This document shows positions 16,426-24,057 of a stretch of 47,543 bases of DNA, in pieces. The notes under the pieces were generated by a model. It had not been told where the DNA came from and ran no database searches. It saw only the letters and a list, made by a program, of their open reading frames with translations. The stretch covers positions 1 through 47,543 of the forward strand of contig CAMASK010000015.1 of assembly GCA_945860895.1 (NCBI GenBank), read 5' to 3'. The position numbers were made by a program, and so were the translations under genes. Each line of letters opens with the position of its first letter. Positions within the stretch are counted from its first letter, which is position 1. The stretch comes from Bacteriovorax stolpii (GTDB lineage Bacteria > Bdellovibrionota > Bacteriovoracia > Bacteriovoracales > Bacteriovoracaceae).

Positions 16426-18471
16426 ATGACAGATAAGTTTGGGCAGTATCAATCTGCTCACAACTGGTTTTCCAGGAATAAAGAGATTTATTACAGCTCT
16501 CGCCAACGCGCTTTTGAAATTCTTGGAAAAAAAATTTGTGAGATCATGAATGTCCAGCAGTTCAGTGTCTGGATGTATAGCATAGATCGTGATGCGCTCG
16601 TGGAAGAGATGACTTTTTATTCAAATGATAAAATTACGAAAGGTGAAGTTTTAAGCCGAAAAAAATATCCTGTTTATTTTAGCTATATCGAAAAAGAGAG
16701 TATGATCGTTTGTAATGATACTCAAGCAGATTCTCTTTTATCAGAATTTAGGGATTCCACTCTCATTTCAAATTGCATTCTTGAAGCACCAATTTATTCA
16801 GATGGGGACATGATTGGTCTTGCCTGTTGTGGCGTAAATCAAAAAAGAATCTGGGATCAACTTGACCAAGAATTTTTTGTGACAATTGCTGATTTAATTG
16901 GCCGCTTGTTTGAATCGGAAAAACGTTATGATTACGAAAAAAAACTAAGACATAAAATTGATTTTTTAGAAAACGATCTTAGAAAAAAAATTGATGATTT
17001 AAATGATGCAAAATTAAGTCTTGAGATGGCACTTGAGTCTTCGCAAGCAGGGAAATGGGATTGGGATGTTTTGAGTGGAAGTGCAACCTTTAATAAAACT
17101 TGGTTTACAAAAATAGGCTATGAAGATGGCGAGCTGCCAGAGGATCTCTCCTCTTTTAGAAAAGTTCTCCACCCTGATGACCTAGACCATGTCTTCAAAG
17201 CTTTGGAAGAGCATCTCCAAGGCAAGACAGCTTTATTTGAATGTCGTTACCGGATGATAATGAAATCTGGTGAAGTCCAATTTTGTTTTGACAGGGGTTG
17301 TGTTATAAAGCGCTCTTCCAATGGCCAGCCCATTAAAATGACTGGAGTGAATGTCAATATCACTCCGTTAGTCCAACTAGAGCAGTCTTTAATACGATCT
17401 CAACAACAACTTCAAGCCATGATTAGCTCATTACCTACCCCAGTGGCAATGTTTGATAAAGATTTTAAATACCTCGCTTTTAGTCATTTGTGGGAACAGA
17501 CTTGGGGTAAATATCATGCAGTGAAGATCGGTAACTTGATCACTTCCCTGGAAGTTAATTTTAAAAAAGGCTTATTTGAAAAATTCAATCAGGCCCTGCA
17601 AGGGCAGACAATAAGTAAAGATGAAGATTTTGTAGTGATATCCCCTGAAACTCAAATGTGGTTACGCTGGATTTTACAACCGTGGAAACATTCCAGCGCA
17701 GAGATTGGTGGCGTAATTATCATGTGCGAAAATATCACTCAGCGTAAAGAAGTTGAGATGAGGATTAGTCAGTCTTCTAAATTATCAGCACTGGGTGAAA
17801 TGGCCGGAGGTATTGCTCATGAGATCAATAATCCTCTAAGCATTATCAAAGGTTATATCGACTTACTTAAACGTCAACATTCACGCAAATCATTAACTCT
17901 TGATGGTGCCATCCAATACATCGAGAAAATGGATAAAATGGTTGGAAGAATCTCCCGAATTGTGAATGGGATGAGACGATTTTCCCGAGAATCATCGATG
18001 GATCATAAAATCTCTTATTCGTTGAATAAAATCATTGATGAAACATTGGATATTTGCCTTGAAAGAATTACTAATAATGGTACGGCTTTAAAAGTTACTT
18101 ATTTTACTGATGATGTTTTAATAGAATGTCGGGCGGTCGAAATCTCACAAGTCCTGCTGAACTTAATTAACAATTCATTTCAAGCAATAGCAGTTTTTTC
18201 TCACCCATGGATCGAAATTATTTGTAAAGAAACCAATGAATATTACCAACTCTTTATTTCTGATTGCGGACCAGGAATTCCCAATAATATCCAACATAAA
18301 TTATTTCAACCATTCTTCACGACAAAGGAGATTGGAGCAGGAACCGGCTTAGGTTTAAGTATTTCCAAAGGTATTATCGAAGAGCATCAAGGTAAATTGA
18401 TCTATCAAGTAGATGCCCCAAACACTACATTTCTAATTCAATTTCCTAAATTGAACAAGGAAGATAATTAA
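16426..18471 (+). CDS. GAF-PAS-PAS sensor histidine kinase
   Basis: 681 residues, no membrane segment, so a cytoplasmic sensor. Order: GAF-like domain (about 15-165), short coiled coil (165-205), PAS with PAC (205-320, F-E-C-R-Y-R-M...G-E-V-Q), second PAS (325-440), HisKA with H465 in G-G-I-A-H-E-I-N-N-P-L, and HATPase with N box (L-I-N-N-S), G1 (D-C-G-P-G-I-P) and G2 (G-T-G-L-G-L-S). All catalytic parts are intact. No response regulator is adjacent, so the partner is elsewhere. GAGG precedes the ATG. The last 26 bases overlap the convergent nuclease gene. Confidence 0.93.
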   Translation: MTDKFGQYQSAHNWFSRNKEIYYSSRQRAFEILGKKICEIMNVQQFSVWMYSIDRDALVEEMTFYSNDKITKGEVLSRKKYPVYFSYIEKESMIVCNDTQADSLLSEFRDSTLISNCILEAPIYSDGDMIGLACCGVNQKRIWDQLDQEFFVTIADLIGRLFESEKRYDYEKKLRHKIDFLENDLRKKIDDLNDAKLSLEMALESSQAGKWDWDVLSGSATFNKTWFTKIGYEDGELPEDLSSFRKVLHPDDLDHVFKALEEHLQGKTALFECRYRMIMKSGEVQFCFDRGCVIKRSSNGQPIKMTGVNVNITPLVQLEQSLIRSQQQLQAMISSLPTPVAMFDKDFKYLAFSHLWEQTWGKYHAVKIGNLITSLEVNFKKGLFEKFNQALQGQTISKDEDFVVISPETQMWLRWILQPWKHSSAEIGGVIIMCENITQRKEVEMRISQSSKLSALGEMAGGIAHEINNPLSIIKGYIDLLKRQHSRKSLTLDGAIQYIEKMDKMVGRISRIVNGMRRFSRESSMDHKISYSLNKIIDETLDICLERITNNGTALKVTYFTDDVLIECRAVEISQVLLNLINNSFQAIAVFSHPWIEIICKETNEYYQLFISDCGPGIPNNIQHKLFQPFFTTKEIGAGTGLGLSISKGIIEEHQGKLIYQVDAPNTTFLIQFPKLNKEDN

Positions 18472-19210
18472 AGTTTGCCTTAAAGTCCCAATCAACGAAA
18501 TTTCTGTTGTCTTCTATTTCTTCTTCCACTTGATCATTCAAGAAGGGAAAAAAATCAACACCAGAAAGTTCTTCAATCTTATTAATTGAGACAGCATAAG
18601 CTTCGGTTTCATTAAATGGAACTTCGACATTCATTAAAAAGCCAATACCTTTATAGCCTTCATTATCTTCTCTAAGAATCGCCTTATAATAATCTGTAGG
18701 TATGGAAACTCTATTTGCATTTCCAATAGTTGGTAACTTTTCTGTCAGTACTGGTCCAGTTACAATCCAAATTTTTTTATATTTTAAGGCCCACGCCCTT
18801 ATAAGTGTTTCCAGATTACTCCACCGGCCTCGATTAAACTTGGCCGGTTGAGGTGTCATGTTGCTCATGACAAATGTGTCGCGCATCGCTGACTTATCAA
18901 ATTTCATATCTCCGGCCGGCAAAAGATGGCCTCGATCATAATTGCTGTTTATATAATCTGTAGGTGAAGCTGATCCTGTGGTTATCAATGGATCGATTCG
19001 AAATGAATTCTTACGTTGTACGCAGTTCTGAAGTTTATAATGATCTAAGGAATAGGCTACCCAATTAGCAACTTCATGCTTTTCGTTATAACTCAAAGAG
19101 TAATGATCACGATTGATTAGTTCCTCATCAAGAGGAGAGTGGGCCAGGGGAGTGTCAGAGGCAAATGAAAGAAAAGGGAATAGCAACCATGCTAAAACGT
19201 TCAACATCAT
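18446..19210 (-). CDS. secreted DNA/RNA non-specific endonuclease (NucA/EndA type)
   Basis: 254 residues with an N-terminal signal peptide ending near A-S-D at 18. The beta-beta-alpha metal motif is complete: D-R-G-H at 92-95 (H95 general base), N126 as magnesium ligand and E134 eight residues later, in the arrangement of Serratia and Anabaena nucleases. S-N-M-T-P-Q (116-121) is also typical. It degrades DNA and RNA outside the cytoplasm, fitting nutrient or prey-nucleic-acid digestion. AGGA lies 5 bases before the ATG. No inhibitor gene is next to it, consistent with export. Confidence 0.93.
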   Translation of the reverse strand: MMLNVLAWLLFPFLSFASDTPLAHSPLDEELINRDHYSLSYNEKHEVANWVAYSLDHYKLQNCVQRKNSFRIDPLITTGSASPTDYINSNYDRGHLLPAGDMKFDKSAMRDTFVMSNMTPQPAKFNRGRWSNLETLIRAWALKYKKIWIVTGPVLTEKLPTIGNANRVSIPTDYYKAILREDNEGYKGIGFLMNVEVPFNETEAYAVSINKIEELSGVDFFPFLNDQVEEEIEDNRNFVDWDFKANFNYLPCSI

Positions 19211-19358
19211 GTTGATCCTATTGTTAGTTCTTTATTAGGTTACAGAACGATATGAATCAAAGTCCAGTGGCAGCATGTTAATTACTAAAATGATAGACAC
19301 CTTAGGAAGAGTTTGGTATATCAAACACATTCTTTTTCTATTCATTTTTAGGGACTCT

Positions 19359-21239
19359 ATGATTCTTAGACTGGCCGCTCTTTTGTGCTTATTACAAATC
19401 TCCAATGTGCACGCAGATGCTCGATTAATCATCCATCTAACAGACTATCTGGCGAATGATTATGCAGGTGCTGTATCTGAAGAGAAGAAGATTTTGAGTG
19501 AAGGTGAGTACGCTGAACAGGTTGAATTCAGCCAAACTGCTTTGAAGGAAGGAAAAAGTGATCCTTCTTTAAATTCAAATACTGATTTGATGATGAGACT
19601 TACCTATTTAAACAATGCCATTACTAATAGAGCTCCACCTTCTGAAGTCATTCCACTGGCGCGAGAAATTCAAAAAAATGTAATTAAAGTTTCTGGAATT
19701 TCTCTTTCTCCGTCAAACTGGCCGGATTACGACAAGGCGAAAAAGATCTTTGAGGCAAAATGTATTTCATGTCATGGAGCTGAAGGAAGAGGGGACGGGC
19801 CGGACGGAGTTGATCTTGATCCCAAGCCCTCAAACTTCCATAATCCGCAGCGCGCTCCGATAGTTAGTCCTTTTGCTGCTTTTAATACAATCAGACTTGG
19901 AGTTGCCGGGACTGGAATGATGTCCTTTAGTGATTTATCTGATGACGAAATTTGGTCTCTAGCCTTTTATGTAAATACCTTTAGATTTGGTAAGCCAGTC
20001 AAGAATCGTGAAAATTTGAGTCAAAAAGTTTCCAATGAAACGTTATTAACTAAGGCTGCCGTATTTAATGATGCAGAATTGTCTGAATACCTAGCTTCAA
20101 TTGGTGAGTCATCAGAGCTGGTTAAAAATATCAGACTGTATTTTTTCGATAGTTCTTCGTCAGATTATCTTTCTAAAGCGCAGAATCTACTCAAGCAGTC
20201 CTTCAAGAGTTATCAGGATGGCAATCAGGCCGAAGCAGAAAAATTATCTCTCGAAGCTTATTTTATGGGGATCGAGCCCGTTGAAACTAAAATCAATGCC
20301 AATGATCCCTCAGCTGTGACGAGAATTGAAGAGCATATGGCCGGTTATAGAACGGCCATTAAAAATAAAGATAACTCTACAATCGAAACTCATTTAAATT
20401 CACTAATCGCTGAAATAAAAAATCTGGAAGTTCTTTTGAGTGGCCAGGAAGTCACTCCTGGCTTTGCTTTCCTGTCTGGTTTTTCCATAATTTTAAGGGA
20501 AGGGTTTGAAGCTGTTTTAGTTATTCTCGCTATTCTTGGAGTGGGAAAAGCTGCTGCAAGTTCAATGGTGGTTGGAACTATTCATGCTGGATGGATTGTC
20601 TCACTCATTCTGGGTGTCATCGGATGGTTCCTGTCAGGCTGGTTGATTTCAATGAGTGGTATTGGCCGTGAAATCATGGAAGCGATTGCAGCCTTCTTCG
20701 CCGTTTTTGTTTTAATTTATGTTGGTTTCTGGATGCACCGTCAGACAGAAATTAATCGCTGGAAAGAATTTATAAATGTAAAAGTCCGAAACCTTGCCCA
20801 GACAAAGAACCTGGTTGGATTATTCATACTTTCATTTGTGGTGACATTCAGAGAGGTGATTGAAACAGTTTTATTTTTAAGAACTGTTTACATTGATACT
20901 GAGCCTGACGCTCAAATTTATATTTTTATTGGCGTGATCGTCGCATTCTGTATTGTTTTACTGGTCTCAATTCTTATAACCAAGTTTAGAAATAAAATTT
21001 CACTTAAAAAGTTTTTTGATCTTTCGTCAGTTCTAATGATGATCCTCGCCACAATTTTAGTTGGTAAAGGCGTTCACGCCCTTCAGGAAGCGGGAATTAG
21101 TTCAATGACAGCTTTCCCATTAAAAATGAGAATTGAATTGTTAGGAATTTTTCCATCATGGGAAAGTTTGATTGCTCAAATTGCAATACTCACAACATCT
21201 CTATTAATTTGGAAATCGGCTGGTAAGAAATCGGCTTAA
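19359..21239 (+). CDS. cytochrome c / FTR1-family iron permease fusion
   Basis: 626 residues from ATG 19359, chosen because AGGGA lies just ahead and it begins a proper signal peptide (M-I-L-R...V-H-A-D-A); an upstream in-frame ATG at 19275 has no ribosome site. A periplasmic cytochrome c domain carries C135-I-S-C-H139 and a probable methionine ligand in G-M-M-S-F near 186. A helical linker follows, then seven or so membrane helices of FTR1 with the iron motifs R-E-G-F-E (380-384) and R-E-V-I-E (498-502). It probably oxidises ferrous iron or passes electrons and imports iron, in one chain. Confidence 0.92.
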   Translation: MILRLAALLCLLQISNVHADARLIIHLTDYLANDYAGAVSEEKKILSEGEYAEQVEFSQTALKEGKSDPSLNSNTDLMMRLTYLNNAITNRAPPSEVIPLAREIQKNVIKVSGISLSPSNWPDYDKAKKIFEAKCISCHGAEGRGDGPDGVDLDPKPSNFHNPQRAPIVSPFAAFNTIRLGVAGTGMMSFSDLSDDEIWSLAFYVNTFRFGKPVKNRENLSQKVSNETLLTKAAVFNDAELSEYLASIGESSELVKNIRLYFFDSSSSDYLSKAQNLLKQSFKSYQDGNQAEAEKLSLEAYFMGIEPVETKINANDPSAVTRIEEHMAGYRTAIKNKDNSTIETHLNSLIAEIKNLEVLLSGQEVTPGFAFLSGFSIILREGFEAVLVILAILGVGKAAASSMVVGTIHAGWIVSLILGVIGWFLSGWLISMSGIGREIMEAIAAFFAVFVLIYVGFWMHRQTEINRWKEFINVKVRNLAQTKNLVGLFILSFVVTFREVIETVLFLRTVYIDTEPDAQIYIFIGVIVAFCIVLLVSILITKFRNKISLKKFFDLSSVLMMILATILVGKGVHALQEAGISSMTAFPLKMRIELLGIFPSWESLIAQIAILTTSLLIWKSAGKKSA

Positions 21240-21748
21240 GCTTTGGTCTTAACCTGGTCCCATGCTTTTAACTGCCAGGTCGTGGTCACAATGGCCACTT
21301 CCTTGCCATTTTTGTCACTGATAACTGTTTTCAACTCCTGTAGATGTTTTCCTTCAGAGTCCAAAACTTTTTTGACTGCTTCCTTGTCAATTTGGCGAGG
21401 TGAGCACAGACCTTGCAGATCACTTCTGCCTTGATAGGTATATTTAACATGAAGATCAGAAAGGATTAAACGATACTGACTAATACCGAAACTTTTCAAC
21501 AGAGACATTCCCGCACAGTATTCACCCACAGTTGCCATGGCACATGCATGGACGCCACCGAGGTGATTGTGATTTAGTTTTCTATTTGGTAGCGAAATTA
21601 AAACCGCATCTTCAGATATTTCTTTAATTTTGAATCCGTGAGGGGCATTGAAAGGGATCCCCAGCATCAGGACTTTATTGAGGGCCATCAAATTTGTCTT
21701 GGTTGGATTATTGATTAATTTATTGATGATATTAAATGCAAATTTCAT
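21236..21748 (-). CDS. DUF4442-type hotdog-fold thioesterase-like protein
   Basis: 170 residues with a hotdog pattern: a helix, then 'N-H-N-H-L-G-G-V-H-A-C-A-M-A' (the hot-dog helix region with H-x-G-G-x-H-A) near residues 79-92, then L-H-V-K-Y and E-V-A-I-V-T-T-T-W at the end. This matches the DUF4442/PaaI-like acyl-CoA thioesterase group; the substrate is unknown. Its ATG overlaps the stop of the nitronate monooxygenase gene by 4 bases, so the two are translationally coupled. Confidence 0.8.
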   Translation of the reverse strand: MKFAFNIINKLINNPTKTNLMALNKVLMLGIPFNAPHGFKIKEISEDAVLISLPNRKLNHNHLGGVHACAMATVGEYCAGMSLLKSFGISQYRLILSDLHVKYTYQGRSDLQGLCSPRQIDKEAVKKVLDSEGKHLQELKTVISDKNGKEVAIVTTTWQLKAWDQVKTKA

Positions 21749-22734
21749 ACACGTCCCAATACTTTAAGTAATTTTTGTTCAGCCTCTGCCATTTCAGCTT
21801 TATATTTCTCCACGATACCGCGAATACTGCCAATCTCATGGGTGAATTCAAGCGATGAGCCTGCACACCACACTGATTTATAAGTGGCGCTGAACGCCGC
21901 TTTTTCAATCGCCTTCATGCCTTTATAGTAAGTAAGCATTTTAGCGTATTTTTTAATCTGCTTATTTTTGTTCAGAAGACTCTCTAATATATTTTGATCT
22001 GTTCCAATTTTTTGTACATAAGGTGTGTTGATGACAGTACATCGAGAACCAGAGAGTTTTGTCGTGGTGACAATATCCTCCGCACTATAATCAACACAAG
22101 CTTGTTTATATTCCTCAGTAACTCCAGATTCTTTCGTTGCAATGAAGGGAGTTCCAATTGAAAGCCCATCTGCCCCTAAAGCAAGCATTGATAAAATACC
22201 TGAGCCAGTTCCAACTCCACCAGCAGAGATCACTGGAATGTTGCATTTTTGTTTCAATGCCGGAACCAGTACAGAAGCAGGGATATTTCCCAAATGACCA
22301 CCGGCCCCTGAATTTACGGCAATAATTCCATCGGCCCCTTGATCCTCTACTTTTTTTGCATAATTTTCTTCAATGACATCACAGAAAACTTTTATTCCTA
22401 ATTTCTTTGATTCCTTAATGACTTCTTCTGGAGAACCAAGGGATGTGATGAAAAAGTTAACACCCATATCTAAACATTTATATAATTGCTTCTTCGCCTG
22501 AATGTTGGATTTGTTCACAATAATATTTACACCAAAGGGCTTACTAGATTTGTGCTTAATTTCCTTCAAGCCTTTTTCAAGCTCTTCAATCGTTCTGAAA
22601 TTGAGGGCCGGAATGCAACCAGCAATTCCCGCATCCCCAGCCGCTACAATCATTTCTACATTTGTTACAAGGAACATTGGAGCCATGATAATTGGCAATT
22701 CAATTCCTAGAAGTTCAGTTAGTGCGGTTTTCAT
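21745..22734 (-). CDS. nitronate monooxygenase (NPD family) flavoprotein
   Basis: 329 residues, a TIM-barrel FMN enzyme. Motifs seen: the N-terminal P-I-I-M-A-P-M-F, the V-N-S-G-A-G-G-H segment with the catalytic-type histidine (near 145), and the phosphate site P-V-I-S-A-G-G-V-G-T-G followed by G-A-D-G-L-S-I-G-T. Members oxidise nitronates or act as enoyl reductases. I choose ATG 22734 because GAGGGG lies 8 bases before it; the upstream ATG (22749) would place that site inside the gene. Coupled to the hotdog protein, which may process the same acyl compounds. Confidence 0.9.
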   Translation of the reverse strand: MKTALTELLGIELPIIMAPMFLVTNVEMIVAAGDAGIAGCIPALNFRTIEELEKGLKEIKHKSSKPFGVNIIVNKSNIQAKKQLYKCLDMGVNFFITSLGSPEEVIKESKKLGIKVFCDVIEENYAKKVEDQGADGIIAVNSGAGGHLGNIPASVLVPALKQKCNIPVISAGGVGTGSGILSMLALGADGLSIGTPFIATKESGVTEEYKQACVDYSAEDIVTTTKLSGSRCTVINTPYVQKIGTDQNILESLLNKNKQIKKYAKMLTYYKGMKAIEKAAFSATYKSVWCAGSSLEFTHEIGSIRGIVEKYKAEMAEAEQKLLKVLGRV

Positions 22735-22858
22735 ACAAATGCCCCTCATTTGGCTACAGCGTCATTGTAAGGCAAAGTCATAATACTTTTTCTTCACAAA
22801 GGCTTCGAAACTATGGGTTAATTATAACAGTCATTTTTATTAGCAAGGATGGAAAAAA

Positions 22859-24043
22859 ATGAAAAATCTCATAGCAATGATTGCTTTAACATTATCTGCC
22901 AATTCGTTCGCTGCGCCAAAAGCTCAGTGGCTTACCGTTGATAACGACGTCTTAGCGAAAATTCGCCCAAAACTTAATAAGTCAGTTCAAACTCTTTTTT
23001 CTGCTCAAGGTGCCTCAGTTGTAAAACTTTCTGCTGAAGAAGTTGAAAAACTTTCTGCTGTTATTCACGATGAACTTCATCGTTGTGGCGGATTCATTAC
23101 TCATGAAACTTTTGAAGAAGCACAAAGTGCACTTTCTTTTCAGGGCGATATGTACTTTGCCAAGAAAGCTGTTTTCACAGACTACTCAATTGATCAGGCA
23201 TCATTAGTTGCCCCATTAGTTGCTCAAGTGGATGAACCTTCAATCCGCAGCATGATTGAAAAATTGGCCAGCTTCAATACTCGTTTTTACAAGTCTGAGA
23301 CTGGCGTTAAATCTTCTGAGTTCATTCGTGATACTTGGGCCGATCTTGCCAAAAACCGTAATGATGTAAAAGTTGAACTTGTTCAGCACAAAAACTGGCC
23401 TCAAGCTTCAATCGTCATGACTATCCAGGGCTCAGAGAAATCTGAGGAAATTGTTATTGTTGGTGGTCACGCAGATTCAATTGCAGGGATGTTTGGTGGT
23501 GCGGGCAGAGCTCCAGGTGCTGATGATAACGCTTCAGGAATTGCTACAATCACTGAAGTGATTAAGGTTCTTATGGCAAATGATTATAAGCCTAAGCGTA
23601 CTGTGCAGTTCATGGGATATGCTGCAGAAGAAGTTGGTCTTCTTGGTTCTAAAGACATTGCTGCAAGCTATAAAGCTAAGGGTGCAAATGTCATTGGAGT
23701 TATGCAGTTAGATATGACTCTTAATAAAGGGTCAGCAGATCAAGATATCGTTATGATGTCAGACTTCACCAATGGCGCTCAAAATGAATTCCTTGGAAAG
23801 TTAATTGATGAATATGTAAAAGTTAAATGGGGTTACTCTCGTTGCGGCTATGGCTGTTCAGATCATGCTTCTTGGACAGCGAATGGGTACCCAGCTTCAA
23901 TTCCATTTGAGTCAACAATGGAAGATATTAATCACAAGATTCACACAGCGAATGATACTTTGCAAAATGCTGGTGGAGATGCTAAACATGCAGCTAAATT
24001 TGCTAAGCTTGCTACTGCTTTCGTGGTGGAATTAGCTAACTAA
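22859..24043 (+). CDS. secreted M28-family aminopeptidase
   Basis: 394 residues with a signal peptide cut near A-N-S-F-A-A (about 19). The two-zinc site is complete: H204 (G-G-H-A-D-S), D222 (G-A-D-D-N-A-S-G), catalytic E257 with ligand E258 (A-A-E-E-V-G), D285 and H362. The C329-x3-C333 loop (R-C-G-Y-G-C-S-D-H) is the disulfide typical of Vibrio leucine aminopeptidase. A propeptide-like region lies at about 20-125. It releases N-terminal amino acids from peptides outside the cell or in the periplasm. AAGGA precedes the ATG. Confidence 0.93.
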   Translation: MKNLIAMIALTLSANSFAAPKAQWLTVDNDVLAKIRPKLNKSVQTLFSAQGASVVKLSAEEVEKLSAVIHDELHRCGGFITHETFEEAQSALSFQGDMYFAKKAVFTDYSIDQASLVAPLVAQVDEPSIRSMIEKLASFNTRFYKSETGVKSSEFIRDTWADLAKNRNDVKVELVQHKNWPQASIVMTIQGSEKSEEIVIVGGHADSIAGMFGGAGRAPGADDNASGIATITEVIKVLMANDYKPKRTVQFMGYAAEEVGLLGSKDIAASYKAKGANVIGVMQLDMTLNKGSADQDIVMMSDFTNGAQNEFLGKLIDEYVKVKWGYSRCGYGCSDHASWTANGYPASIPFESTMEDINHKIHTANDTLQNAGGDAKHAAKFAKLATAFVVELAN

Positions 24044-24057
24044 GGAAGTTGATTAAG

